This document shows positions 1 through 13,375 of a stretch of DNA of 64,000 nt, piece by piece. The DNA is from Haemaphysalis longicornis (lineage: Eukaryota > Arthropoda > Arachnida > Ixodida > Ixodidae): assembly GCA_013339765.2 (NCBI GenBank), contig CM023457.1, positions 78,178,192 through 78,242,191 on the forward strand, read 5' to 3'. Under the pieces are notes generated by a model. That model did no database searches, had not been told where the DNA came from, and worked only from the letters and a program-made list of their open reading frames with translations. The first letter of the stretch is position 1; every line of letters begins with the position of its first letter. Made by a program: the position numbers and the translations under genes.

Positions 1-90
1 TGAGCCACAGCGGAGGGCAACTACGGCATTGCTGCTGCACCTCTGCGAACGAGGGCAGCCGGTTTTTCCGCGTCGTTAAGGTCGATGCAA
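1..90. repeat. Left flank ('leader') of the 332-bp array
   Basis: This stretch matches, with divergence, the block that precedes single module copies near 43.59, 53.63 and 56.81 kb: a degenerate tRNA-like end, a 'crgagggcagccg' segment and then a segment ending 'cagtttaat'. It therefore marks the array's left boundary. On the minus strand it lies 3' of all modules. No gene is seen in it. Confidence 0.6.
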
Positions 91-3000
91 CATTTTCTCT
101 TCAGTTTAATCATTGCCCGTGTGATGATGGCCACAGCTGGGGACCATGCACACACAAACATTGTGACATCACTCAATCTTTCATAGGTTGATACTCTTCC
201 TTCTACCATTGTGACTATCTGCTAAAAGACCATAGTTTGCGTAACCCTAGAGGCGGCAGAAGGGTCAGGCCACGATGGTGTAGCATTGGTTGTCTGGCTG
301 CATGGCCACTGTGGTTTTTCGGTGGTGAAAAGCTCCTCTGCAAACAAAGCTACAGTTGCACGCCCTTTCATTATGGAAGTTGCGGGAACTTTCATTGTGG
401 GGAATGTTCGGCAAGTACTGCTCAGACATGTACTTCAATATTTATCGGTGCGATGGCGGCAACACACGGGTTAAAAAAACACATGTGCACATTGTGACAT
501 CTCCCCTATCTTTCATAGGTTCATACTCTTCCTGCTATCGTAGTGACTACCTGCTCAGAGACCCTAGCTTGCGTACTCCTAGGGGCGGCAGCCGTGTCTG
601 GCCGCATTGGTGTAGCTTCGATCGTCTGGCTGCTTGCCAACTGTGGTCGTTCGGTGGTGTAAAGCTCCTCTACAAAGAAAGCTGTGGTTGCAGGCCTTTT
701 CATTGTGGAAGTTGCGGGTAAATTCATTGAAGAGAATGATGGGCTAGTAGTGCTACCACATGCGGTTTGATAATTATCACTGGAATGGCGGCAACGGCAG
801 GGGTAACCATTCACATGTGCACATTGTGACATCGCCCAAATTTTTCATACGTTCATATTCTTCCTGCTACCGTAGTGACCGCCCCCTAAAAAACCATAGC
901 TTACGTACCCCTAGAGGCAACAGAAGTGTCAGGCGACTTTGTTGCAGGTACGGTCTCAGGGCTTCTTGGCCGCTGTGGTCATTCGGTGGTGTAAAGCACT
1001 TCTCCAAATAAAGCTGCAGTTGCAGGCCCTTTTGTTGTGGAAGTGGTGGGTAATTTTATTGTACAGATTGTTGGACAAGTAGTGCTCCCACATGCAGTTT
1101 AATAATTATCAGTGCGATGGCGGCAACGGCAGGGGGGAACGACACACACGCACACATTGTGACATCGTCAAAATTTTTTAACGTTCATATTCTTAGTGCT
1201 ACCATAGTGACTGCCTGCTAAAAGACCACAGCTCACGTACCCCGAGAGGCGGCGGAAGTGTCCGGCCACTTTGGTTCACGTTCGGTCGTCTCACTCCTTG
1301 GCCACTTTGGTCGTTCGGTGGTGTAAAGCTCCTCTGCAAAGAAAGCTGCAGTTGCAGTCCCTTTCATTGTGGAAGTCGCGGGTAATTTTAATTTAAGGAA
1401 TGCTCTGCAAGATGGACTCCCCCATGCAGTTTAATAATTATCCGTGCGATGGCGACAATGGCCTCGGAAACCATACACATGTACATAAGGTGACATCGTC
1501 CATATTTTTTATACGTTTACATCATTCCCGCTACCATAGTGACAGCGGGATAAAAGGTCATAGCTAACATACCCCGAGAGGCGACGGGAGTGTCAGGCCA
1601 CTTTGGTTCAGGTTCGGTCGTCACACTCCTTTGCCACTGTGGTCGTTCGGTGGTGTAAGCCTCCTCTGCAAAGAAAGCGGCAGTTTTAGTCCCTTTCATT
1701 GAGGAAGTAGCGGGTAATTTTATTGTAGGGAATGTTGGGCAAGTAGTGCTCCCCCTTGCAATTTAATATTTATCGGTGCGATGGCGGCAATGGCCGGGGT
1801 AACCATACACATGTACACAAGGTGACATCGCCCATATCTTTCATACGTTTACATCATTCCCGCTACCATAGTGGCTGCAGGATAAAAGATCATAGCTAAC
1901 GTACCCCGAGAGGCGACGGAAGTGTCAGGCCACTTTGGTTCACTTTTGGTCGTCACACTCCTTGGCCACTTTGGTCGTTCGGTGGTGTAAACCTCCTCTG
2001 CAAAGAAAGCTGCAGTTGCAGTCCCTTTCATTGAGGAAGTAGCGGGTATTTTAATTGTAGGGAATGTTGGGCAATTAGTGCTCCCCCTTGCAATTTAATA
2101 TTTATCGGTGCGATGGCGGCACTTTGCGGGGGTTAACCATACACATGTACAGAAGGTGACATCGCCCATATTTTTCATACGTTTACATCATTCCCGCTAC
2201 CATAGTGACAGCCAGATAAAAGATCGTAGCTAACGTACCCCGAGAGGCGACGGAAGTGTCAGGCCACTTTGGTTCACGTTCAGTCGTCACGCTCCTTGGC
2301 CACTGTGGTCGTTCGGTGGTGTACACCTCCTCTGCAAAGAAAGCTGCAGTTGCAGTCCCTTTCATTGAGGAAGTAGCGGGTAATTTTATTGTAGGGAATG
2401 TTGGGCAAGTAGTGCTCCCCCTTGCAATTTAATATTTATCGGTGCGATGGCGGCAATGGCCGGGGTAACCATACACATGTACACAAGGTGACATCGCCCA
2501 TACTTTTCATACGTTTACATTATTCCTGCTGCCATAGTTGCTGCTTGCTAAAACACCATAGCTTACGTACCACTAGAGGCGGCAGAAGTGTCAGGCCATT
2601 TTGGTGCAGGTTCGGTCGTCTGGCTCCTTGGCCACTGTGGTCGTTCGGTGGTGTAAACCTCCTCTGCAAAGAAAGCTGCAGTTGCAGTCCCTTTCATTGA
2701 GGAAGTAGGGGGTAATTTTATTGAAGGGAATGTAGGGCAAGTAGTGCTCCCCCTTGCAATTTAATATTTATCGGTGCGATGGCGGCAATGGCCGGGGTAA
2801 CCATACACATGTACACAAGGTGACATCGCCCATACTTTTCATCGTTTACATTATTCCAGCGGCCATAGTTGCTGCTTGCTAAAATACCATAGCTTACGTA
2901 CCACTAGAGGCGGCAGAAGTGTCAGGCCATTTTGGTGCAGGTTCGGTCGTCTCGCTCCTTGGCCACTGCGGTCGTTCGGTGGTGTAAACCTCCTCTGCAA

Positions 3001-6000
3001 ACAAAGCTGCAGTTGCAGTTCCTTTCATTGAGGAAGTAGGGGGTAATTTTATTGAAGGGAATGTAGGGCAAGTAGTGCTCCCCCTTGCAATTTAATATTT
3101 ATCAGTGCGATGGCGGCAATGGCCAGGGTGACCATACACATGTACACAAGGTGACATCGCCCATATTTTTCATACGTAATTACAATATTCCTGCTGCCAT
3201 ACTTGCTGCTTGCTAAAATACCATAGCTTACGTACCACTAGAGGCGGCAGAAGTGTCAGGCCATTTTGGTGCAGGTTCGGTCGTCTCGCTCCTTGGCCAC
3301 TGCGGTCGTTCGGTGGTGTAAACCTCCTCTGCAAACAAAGCTGCAGTTGCAGTCCCTTTCATTGAGGAAGTAGGGGGTAATTTTATTGAAGGGAATGTAG
3401 GGCAAGTAGTGCTCCCCCTTGCAATTCAATATTTATCGGTGCGATGGCGGCAATGGCCGGGGTAACCATACACATGTACACAAGGTGACATCGCCCATAT
3501 TTTTCAAATGTTTACATTATTCCTGCTGCCATACTTGCTGCTTGCTAAAATACCATAGCTAACGTACCACTTGAGGCGGCAGAAGTGTCAGGCCATTTTT
3601 GTGCAGGTTCGGTCGTCTGGCTCCTTGGCCACTGCAGTCGTTCGGTGGTGTAAACCTCCTCTGCAAACAAAGCTGCAGTTGCAGTCCCTTTCATTGAGGA
3701 AGTAGGGGGTAATTTTTTGAAGGGAATGTAGGGCAAGTAGTGCTCCCCCTTGCAATTTATTATTTATCGGTGCGATGGCGGCAATGGCCGGGGTAACCAT
3801 ACACATGTACACAAGGTGACATCGCCCATATTTTTCATACGTTTACATTATTCCTGCTGCCATAGTTGCTGCTTGCTAAAATACCATAGCTTACGTACCA
3901 CTAGAGGCGGCAGAAGTGTCAGGCCATTTTGGTGCAGGTTCCGTCGTCTGGCTCCTTGGCCACTGTGGTCGTTGGTGGTGTAATCCTCCTCTGCAAACAA
4001 AGCTGCAGTTGCAATCCCTTTCATTGAGGAAGTAGGGGTAATTTTATTGTAAGGAATGTAGGGCAAGTAGTGCTCCCCCGTGCAAATTAATAATTATCCG
4101 TCGATGGCGGCAATTGCCGGGGTAACCATACACATGTACAGAAGGTGACATCGCCCATATTTTTCATACGTTTACATTATTCATGCTACCAAAGTGACTC
4201 CATGCTAAAAGACCATAGCTTACGTACCCGTAGAGGCGGCGGAAGTGTCAGGCGCCATTTGGTGCAGGTTCGGTCATCTGCGCCTTGGCCAACTGGGTCG
4301 TTTCGGTGGTGTAAAGCTCTCTGCAAAGAAAGCTGCTTGTGAAGTCCCCTTTTCATTGTGAAGTAGCGGGTAATTTTATTGTAAAGAATGTTGTGCAGTA
4401 GTGCTCCCCCGTGCATTTTAATAATTATCAGTGCTATGGCGGCAATGCCCGGGGTAACCATACACATGTACACAAGGTAACATCGCCCATATTTTCATAC
4501 GTTTACATTATTTCCTGCTACCATAATGACTGCCGGCTAAAAAACCATAGCTTACGTACCCCGAGAGGCGGCGGAAGTGTCAGGCGACTTTGGTGCAGGG
4601 TTCGGTCGTCTGGCTCTTGGCCACTGTGTTTGTTCGGTGGTGGTAAGCTCGTCTGCAAAGAAGGCTGCAGTTGCAGTCCCCTTTCATTGTAAAGTTGGGG
4701 CTAATTTTATTGTATAGATTGTTGGACAAGTAGTGCTCCCACATGCAGTTTAAATATTATCTATGCGATGGCGCAACGCCAGGTGTACCATACACATGTA
4801 GACAAGGTGACATTGGCCGATATTTTTCATGACGTTTACATTATTCCTGTTACCATAGTTGCCTGCTTGCTAAAATACAATAGCTTACGTACCACTAGAG
4901 GCGCAGAAGTGTCAGGCCATTTTGGTGCAGGTTCGGTCGTCTGGCTCCTTGGCCACTGTGGTCGTTGGGTGGTGTACACCTCCTCGCAAACAAGCTGCAG
5001 TTGCAGTCCCTTTCATTGGGAAGTAGGGGTAATTTTATTGTAGGGAATTTTGGGCAAGTAGTGCCCCCCCTTGAAATTTAATAATTATCGGTGCGATGGC
5101 GGAAATTTGCCAGGGGTAACCATACACATGTACACAAGGTGACATCGCCCATATTTTTCATACGTTTACATTATTCCTGCTACCAAAGTGACTCCATGCT
5201 AAAAGACCATAGCTTACGTACCCGTAGAGGCGGCGGAAGTGTCAGGCCATTTTGGTGCAGGTTCGGTCGTCTGGCTCCTTGGCCACTGTGGTCGTTCGGT
5301 GGTGTAAAGCTCCTCTGCAAAGAAAGCTGCTTGTGAGTCCCTTTCATTGTGGAAGTAGCGGGTAATTTTATTGTAAGAATGTTGGCAAGTAGTGCTCCCC
5401 CATGCATTTAATAATTATCGGTGCGATGGCGGCAATGCCCGGGGTAACCATACACATGTACACAAGGTGACATCGCCCATATTTTTCATACGTTTACATT
5501 ATTCCTGCTACCATAATGACTGCCGGCTAAAAAACCATAGCTTACGTACCCCGAGAGGCGGCGGAAGTGTCAGGCCACTTTGGTGCAGGTTCGGTCGTCT
5601 GGCTCCTTGGCCACTGTGTTCGTTCGGTGGTGGTAAGCTCCTCTGCAAAGAAGGCTGCAGTTGCAGTCCCTTTCATTGGGGAAAGTTGCGGCTAATTTTA
5701 TTGTATAGATTGTTGGACAAGTAGTGCTCCCACATGCAGTTTAATAATTATCGTGCGATGGCGGCAACGCCAGGTGTAACCATACACATGTACACAAGGT
5801 GACTTTGCCGATATTTTTCATACGTTTACATTATTCCTGCTACCATAGTTGCTGCTTGCTAAAATACCATAGCTTACGTACCACTAGAGGCGGCAGAAGT
5901 GTCAGGCCATTTTGGTGCAGGTTCCGTCGTCTGGCTCCTTGGCCACTGTGGTCGTTGGGTGGTGAAAACCTCCTCTGCAAAAAAGCTGCAGTTGCAGTCC

Positions 6001-7489
6001 CTTTCATTGAGGAAGTGGGGTAATTTTATTGTAGGAATGTGGGCAAGTAGTGCTCCCCCTTGCAATTTAATATTATCGGTGCGATGGCGGCAATGCCGGG
6101 GTAACCATACACATGTACACAAGGTGACATCGCCATATTTTTCATACGTTTACATTATTCCTGCTACCATAGTGACTCCATGCTAAAAGACCATAGCTTA
6201 CGTACCCGTAGAGGCGGCGGAAGTGTCAGGCCATTTTGGTGCAGGTTCGGTCATCTGGCTCCTTGGCCACTGTGGTCGTTCGGTGGTGTAAAGCTCCTCT
6301 GCAAAGAAAGCTGCTTTGAGTCCCTTTCATTGTAAAAGTAGCGGGTAATTTTATTGTAAAGAATGTTGTGCAAGTAGTGCTCCCCCGTGCATTTTAATAA
6401 TTATCAGTGCGATGGCGGCAATGCCCGGGGTAACCATACACATGCACACAAGGTGACATCGCCCATATTTTTCATACGTTTACATTATTCCTGCTACCAT
6501 AATGACTGCCGGCTAAAAAATCATAGCTTACGTACCCCGAGAGGCGGCGGAAGTGTCAGGCCATTTTGGTGCAGGTTCGGTCGTCTGGCTCCTTGGCCAC
6601 TGTGGTCGTTCGGTGGTGGTAAGCTCCTCTGCAAAGAAAGCTGCAGTTGCAGTCCCTTTCATTGTGAAAGTTGCGGCTAATTTTATTGTATAGATTGTTG
6701 GACAAGTAGTGCTCCCACATGCAGTTTAATAATTATCTGTGCGATGGCGGCAACGCCAGGTGTAACCATACACATGTACACAAGGTGACATCGCCCATAT
6801 TTTTCATACGTTTACATTATTCCTGCTACCATAATGACTGCCGGCTAAAAAACCATAGCTTACGTACCCCGAGAGGCGGCGGAAGTGTCAGGCCACTTTG
6901 GTGCAGGTTCGGTCGTCTGGCTCCTTGGCCACTGTGTTTGTTCGGTGGTGGTAAGCTCCTCTGCAAAGAAGGCTGCAGTTGCAGTCCCTTTCATTGTGAA
7001 AGTTGCGGCTAATTTTATTGTATAGATTGTTGGACAAGTAGTGCTCCCACATGCAGTTTAATAATTATCTGTGCGATGGCGGCAACGCCAGGTGTAACCA
7101 TACACATGTACACAAGGTGACATTGCCGATATTTTTCATACGTTTACATTATTCCTGCTACCATAGTTGCTGCTTGCTAAAATACCATAGCTTACGTACC
7201 ACTAGAGGCGGCAGAAGTGTCAGGCCATTTTGGTGCAGGTTCGGTCGTCTGGCTCCTTGGCCACTGTGGTCGTTGGGTGGTGTAATCCTCCTCTGCAAAC
7301 AAAGCTGCAGTTGCAGTCCCTTTCATTGAGGAAGTAGGGGTAATTTTATTGTAGGGAATGTAGGGCAAGTAGTGCTCCCCCTTGCAATTCAATATTTATC
7401 GGTGCGATGGCGGCAATGGCCGGGGTAACCATACACATGTACACAAGGTGACATCGCCCATATTTTTCATACGTTTACATTATTCCTGC

Positions 7490-8110
7490 TACCATAAGTG
7501 ACTCCATGCTAAAAAGATCCATAGCTTACGTACCCGGTAGAGGCGGCGGAAGTGTCGGCCATTTTGGTGCAGGTTCGGTCTTCTGGCTCCTTGGCCACTG
7601 TGGTCGTTCCGGTGGTGTAAAGCTCCTCTGCAAAGAAAAGCTGCAGCTAGCAGTCCCTTTCATTGAGGAAGTTGAAGGGCTAAGTTTGTATTGGAAGGAA
7701 TTGTAGGGACAAGTAGTGCTCCCCATTGCAGTTCAATATTTATCGGTGCGATGGAGGCAAGTGCAGGGGTAACAGATACACATGTACAGCAAGTGTGACA
7801 TCGCCCAGTATTTTTCATACGTTTACATTATTCTGCTAACCATTAGTGAATTCAGGCTAAAAGATCATAGCTTTACGTACCCGTAGAGGCTGTGGAAGTG
7901 TCAGGCCATTTTGGTGCAAGGTTCGGTCCGTCTGGCTTCCTTGGCCACTGTGGGCGTTCGCGGTGGTGTAAATGCTCCTCTGGCAAAGAAAGCTGCAGCT
8001 TGTGAGTCACCTTTCATTGTGGACAGCTGCGGGGTTAATTTATTGTATAGAATGTGGGCAAGTAGTGCTCCCCCATGCAGTTTAATAATTATCGTGCGAT
8101 GGCGGCAATG
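7490..8110. other. Indel-dense stretch inside the array, probably low-quality consensus
   Basis: Compared with neighbouring units, this stretch has many isolated extra bases, e.g. 'ccataagtg' for 'ccatagtg', 'ctaaaaagatcc' for 'ctaaaagacc', 'cgttccggtgg' for 'cgttcggtgg', and 'gtacagcaagtgtgac' for 'gtacacaaggtgac'. Units on either side agree with the consensus. The one-sided excess of single-base insertions is typical of unpolished long reads rather than of evolution. Confidence 0.6.
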
Positions 8111-8217
8111 CCAGGTGGTAACCATACACATGTACACAAGGTGACATCGCCCATATTTTTCATACGTTAACATTATTCCTGCTACCATAGTGACTGCCTG
8201 CTAAAAGACCATAGCTT

Positions 8218-8405
8218 ACGTACCCCGAGAGGCGGCGGAAGTGTCAGGCCATTTTGGTTCAGGTTCGGTCGTCTGGCTCCTTGGCCACTGTGGTCGTTCG
8301 GTGGTGTAAAGCTCCTCTGCAAAGAAAGCTGCAGTTGCAGTCCCTTTCATTGTGGAAGTAGCGGGTAATTTTATTGTAGGGAATTCTGGACAAGATGTGC
8401 TCCCC
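8218..8405 (-). pseudogene. Example of an open exon-like module in the array
   Basis: This unit is representative of those with an uninterrupted minus-strand frame. The frame begins GSTSCPEFPTIKLPATST, continues through KGTATAAFFAEELYTTE, and ends WPDTSAASRG at a GGTACGTAAG donor-like sequence. It is rich in Thr, Pro, Ala and Glu, has one Cys and no membrane segment, so a linker or O-glycosylated role would fit. The nearest upstream AG (in 'gggag|c') would start the exon in phase 2 while the donor leaves phase 1, so the unit is not a symmetric exon as it stands. Called an exon-derived repeat, not an active exon. Confidence 0.4.
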
Positions 8406-11400
8406 ATGCAGTTTAAAAATTATCGGTGCGATGGCGGCAATGGCAGCGGTAACCATACACATGTACACAAGGTGACATCGCCCATATTTTTCATACGTTT
8501 ACATTATTCCTGCTACCATAGTGACTGCCTGCTAAAAGACCATAGCTTACGTACCCCGAGAGGCGGCGGAAGTGTCAGGCCACTTTGGTTCAGGTTCGGT
8601 CGTCTGGCTCCTTGGCCACTGTGGTCGTTCGGTGGTGTAAAGCTCCTCTGCAAAGAAAGCTGCAGTTGCAGTCCCTTTCATTGTGGAAGTAGCGGGTAAT
8701 TTTATTGTAGGGAATTCTGGACAAGTTGTGCTCCCCCATGCAGTTTAAAAATTATCGGTGCGATGGCGGCAATGGCAGGGGTAACCATACACATGTACAC
8801 AAGGTGACATCGCCCATATTTTTCATACGTTTACATTATTCCTGCTACCAAAGTGACTCCTGCTAAAAGACCATAGCTTACGTACCCGAGAGGCGGCGGA
8901 AGTGTCAGGCCATTTTGGTGCAGGTTCGGTCGTCTGGCTCCTTGGCCACTGGGGTCGTTCGGTGGTGTAAAGCTCCTCTGCAAAGAAGGCTGCTTGCAGT
9001 CCCTTTCATTGTGGAAGTAGGGGTAATTTTATTGTAGAATGTTGGCAAGTAGTGCTCCCCCGTGCATTTAATAATTATCAGTGCGATGGCGGCAATGCCC
9101 GGGGTAACCATACACATGTACACAAGGTGACATCGCCCATATTTTTCATACGTTTACATTATTCCTGCTACCATAATGACTGCCGGCTAAAAAACCATAG
9201 CTTACGTACCCCGAGAGGCGGCGGAAGTGTCAGGCGACTTTGGTGCAGGTTCGGTCGTCTGGCTCCTTGGCCACTGTGTTTGTTCGGTGGTGGTAAGCTC
9301 CTCTGCAAAGAAGGCTGCAGTTGCAGTCCCTTTCATTGTGAAAGTTGCGGCTAATTTTATTGTATAGAATGTTGGACAAGTAGTGCTCCCACATGCAGTT
9401 TAATAATTATCTGTGCGATGGCGGCAACGCCAGGTGTAACCATACACATGTACACAAGGTGACATTGCCGATATTTTTCATACGTTTACATTATTCCTGC
9501 TACCATAGTTGCTGCTTGCTAAAATACCATAGCTTACGTACCACGAGAGGCGGCGGAAGTGTCAGGCCATTTTGGTGCAGGTTCGGTCGTCTGGCTCCTT
9601 GGCCACTGTGGTCGTTCGGTGGTGAAAAGCTCCTCTGCAAAGAAAGCTGCAGTTGCAGTCCCTTTCATTGTGGAAGTTGCGGTAATTTATTGTAGGAAAT
9701 GTTGGGCAAGTAGTGCTCCCCTTGCAATTTAATATTTATCGGTGCGATGGCGGCAATGGCCGGGGTAACCATACACATGTACACAAGGTGACATCGCCCA
9801 TATTTTTCATACGTTTACATTATTCCTGCTACCATAGTGACTCCTGCTAAAAGACCATAGCTTACGTACCCGTAGAGGCGGCGGAAGTGTCAGGCCATTT
9901 TGGTGCAGGTTCGGTCATCTGGCTCCTTGGCCACTGGGGTCGTTCGGTGGTGTAAAGCTCCTCTGCAAAGAAAGCTGCTTGTGAGTCCCTTTCATTGTGG
10001 AAGTAGCGGGTAATTTTATTGTAAAGAATGTTGTGCAAGTAGTGCTCCCCCGTGCATTTTAATAATTATCAGTGCGATGGCGGCAATGCCCGGGGTAACC
10101 ATACACATGTACACAAGGTGACATCGCCCATATTTTTCATACGTTTACATTATTCCTGCTACCATAATGACTGCCGGCTAAAAGACCATAGCTTACGTAC
10201 CCCGAGAGGCGGCGGAAGTGTCAGGCCACTTTGGTGCAGGTTCGGTCGTCTGGCTCCTTGGCCACTGTGTTTGTTCGGTGGTGGTAAGCTCCTCTGCAAA
10301 AAAAGGCTGCAGTTGCAGTCCCTTTCATTGTGGAAGTTGCGGCTAATTTTTTGTATAGATTGTTGGACAAGTAGTGCTCCCACATGCAGTTTAATAATTA
10401 TCTGTGCGATGGCGGCAACGCCAGGTGTAACCATACACATGTACACAAGGTGACATTGCCGATATTTTTCATACGTTTACATTATTCCTGCTACCATAGT
10501 TGCTGCTTGCTAAAATACCATAGCTTACGTACCACTAGAGGCGGCAGAAGTGTCAGGCCATTTTGGTGCAGGTTCGGTCGTCTGGCTCCTTGGCCACTGT
10601 GGTCGTTGGGTGGTGTAATCCTCCTCTGCAAACAAAGCTGCAGTTGCAGTCCCTTTCATTGAGGAAGTAGGGGTAATTTTATTGTAGGGAATGTAGGGCA
10701 AGTAGTGCTCCCCCGTGTAATTTAATAATTATCCGTCGATGGCGGCAATTGCCGGGGTAACCATACACATGTACAGAAGGTGACATCGCCCATATTTTTC
10801 ATACGTTTACATTATTCCTGCTACCAAAGTGACTCCATGCTAAAAGACCATAGCTTACGTACCCGTAGAGGCGGCGGAAGTGTCAGGCCATTTTGGTGCA
10901 GGTTCGGTCATCTGGCTCCTTGGCCACTGGGGTCGTTCGGTGGTGTAAAGCTCCTCTGCAAAGAAAGCTGCTTGTGAGTCCCTTTCATTGTGGAAGTAGC
11001 GGGTAATTTTATTGTAAAGAATGTTGTGCAAGTAGTGCTCCCCCGTGCATTTTAATAATTATCAGTGCGATGGCGGCAATGGCCGGGGTAACCATACACA
11101 TGTACACAAGGTGACATCGCCCATATTTTTCATACGTTTACATTATTCCTGCTACCATAATGACTGCCGGCTAAAAAACCATAGCTTACGTACCCCGAGA
11201 GGCGGCGGAACTGTCAGGCGACTTTGGTGCAGGTTCGGTCGTCTGGCTGCTTGGCCACTGTGTTTTTTCGGTGGTGGTAAGCTCGTCTGCAAAGAAGGCT
11301 GCAGTTGCAGTCCCTTTCATTGTGAAAGTTGCGGCTAATTTTATTGTATAGATTGTTGGACAAGTAGTGCTCCCACATGCAGTTTAATAATTATCTGTGC

Positions 11401-13375
11401 GATGGCGGCAACGGCAGGTGTAACCATACACATGTACACAAGGTGACATTGCCGATATTTTTCATACGTTTACATTATTCCTGTTACCATAGTGACTGCC
11501 TGCTAAAAGACCATAGCTAACGTACCCCGAGAGGCGGCGGAAGTGTCAGGCCACTTTGGTTCAGGTTCGGTCGTCTGGCTCCTTGGCCACTGTGGTCGTT
11601 CGGTGGTGTAAAGCTCCTCTGCAAAAAAAGCTGCAGTTGCAGTCCCTTCCATTGTTGAAGTCAATTGTAATTTTATTGTAGGGAATGTAGGGCAAGAGTG
11701 CTCCCCGTGCAGTTTGTTAATTATCGGTGCGATGGCGGCAATGGCCGGGGTAACCATACACATATACACAAAATGACATCTCCCATATTTTCATACGTTT
11801 ACATTATTCCTGCAACCATAATGACTGCCTGCTAAAAGACCATAGCTTACGTACCCCGAGAGGCGGCGGAAGTGTCAGGCCACTTTGGTTCAGGTTCGGT
11901 CGTCTGGCTCCTTGGCCACTGTGGTCGTTCGGTGGTGGTGTAAAGCTCCTCGGCAAAGGAAGCTGCAGTTGCAGTCGCTTTCTTTGTGGAAGTAGCGGGT
12001 AATTTTTTGTATTGAAGGTTGGGCAAGTAGTGCTCCCCCTTGCAATTTAATAATTATCGTTGCGATGGCGGCAATGGCCGGCGTAACCATACACATGTAC
12101 ACAAGTTGACATCGCCCATATTTTTTATACGTTTACATTATTCCTGCTACCATAGTGACTGCTTGCTAAAAGACTCTAGCTTACTTACCCGTAGAGGTAG
12201 CAGAAGTATCAGGCCACTTTGGTACAGGTTTGGTCGCCGAGCTTCTTGGCCACTGTGTTCGTTCGGTGGTGTAAAGCTCCTCTGCAAAGAAAGCTGCAGC
12301 TGCAGTCCCTTTCATTGTGAAAGTTGCGGCTAATTTCATTGTATAGATTGTAGGACAAGTAGTGCTTCCACATGCAGTTTAAAAATTATCGGTGCGATGG
12401 CGGCAACGGCAGTGGTAACGATACACACGCACACATTGTGACATCGCCCGTATTTTTCATACGTTTACATTATTCCTGCTACCATAGTGACTGCCGGCTA
12501 AAAGACCATAGCTAACGTACCCCGAGAGGCGGCGGAAGTGTCAGGCCACTTTGGTTCAGGTTCGGTCGTCTGACCCCTTGGCCACTGTGGTCGTTCGGTG
12601 GTGTAAAGCTCCTCTGCAAAGAAAGCTGCAGTTGCAGTCCCTTTCATTGTGGAGGTTTCGGCTAATTTTATTGTATAGATTGTTGGACAAGTACTTCTCC
12701 CACATAAAATTGAATAAATATCGGTGTGATTTTCGCAACTGCAGGGGTAACTATACACACGCACACATTGTGACATCTCCCAAATTTTTCATACGTTCAT
12801 ATTCTTTCTGCTGCCATAGTGACTTCTTGCTAAAAGACCATAGCTTACGTACCCTTAGTGGCGGCAGTAGTGTCAGGCCACGTTTTTGTACGTTCGGTCG
12901 CATGGCTACTGGGCCACTGTGGTCGTTCCGTGATGTAATTCTCCCCTGCAAAGAAAGCTACAGTTGTAGGTCCTTTCATTGTGGAAGTCGCGGGTAATTT
13001 CATTGTAGGAAATGTTAGGCCAGTAGTGCTCCCCCATGCAGTTTGATTATTATCCATGTGATGGCGGCAATGGCAGGGGTAACCATACACACGTACACAT
13101 TGTGACATCGCCCCTTTTTTCCATACGTTCATATTGTTTCTGCTGCCCTTGTAGTGGCTACCTGCTCGAAGACCATAGGTTACATACCCCTAGGGGCGGC
13201 AGATGTGTCAGGCCTCTTTTGTGTAGGTTCGGTCGCATGGCTTCTTGGCCTCTCTGGTGATTCGGTGGTGTAAAGCGCCTCTGCAAATAAAGCTGCAGTT
13301 ACCGGTCCTTTTATTTTGGAAGTTGCGGGTAATTTCATTGAAGAGAATGTTGGGCTAGTAGTGCTCCCACGTGCC

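Larger units (their letters stand above)
4150..11480. repeat. Higher-order repeat: three unit types cycling every ~990 bp
   Basis: Within the array, three diagnostic unit types follow each other. Type C carries 'gtgactcc(at)gct' and 'gctgcttg(tg)agtcc'. Type A carries 'atgactgccggctaaaaaa' and 'ggtggtggtaagc'. Type B carries 'gttgctgcttgctaaaatac' and 'gttgggtggtg'. Type C recurs near 4,190, 5,183, 6,170, 7,493, 8,847, 9,832 and 10,822. Most spacings are 985-993 bp; the two longer ones contain additional units. This is the pattern left by unequal exchange of whole trimers. Confidence 0.75.
90..13375 (-). repeat. Tandem array of 40 units of ~332 bp, each with a degraded exon-like module
   Basis: Forty spaced copies of the landmark 'acgtacc' and its variants occur from about 239 to 13,182, one every 325-350 bp. 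Neighbouring copies are near-identical in the middle and more diverged at both ends. On the minus strand a Thr/Pro-rich frame of roughly 60 codons (MKGTATAAFF, then TTERPQWP, then TTEPEPKWPDTSAASRG) ends at a strong donor-like GGTACGTAAG. About a dozen copies keep this frame open, for example near 560-800, 1,520-1,700, 1,850-2,030, 2,185-2,365, 8,218-8,405, 11,520-11,700 and 12,515-12,700. Others carry one-base indels. A plus-strand frame of about 97 codons is also open in many copies, but it lacks splice logic and is not shared with the diverged copies at 41-63 kb. At the expected acceptor site the array has 'gcatg' or 'gcacg' instead of 'acag', so most units look unable to splice in phase. 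Read as an exon-derived satellite. Confidence 0.85.

Noticed and set aside
2422..12333. Repeated plus-strand frames of about 97 codons (…NHTHVHKVTSPIFFIRLHYS…) as a Cys/His-rich protein family
   Set aside because: They are open only because the array is homogeneous. They cross the minus-strand donor and intron region, lack splice signals and are not shared with the diverged module copies.
1..13375. CRISPR or prokaryotic repeat array
   Set aside because: Units of 332 bp without spacers in a eukaryotic, SINE- and LINE-rich context.
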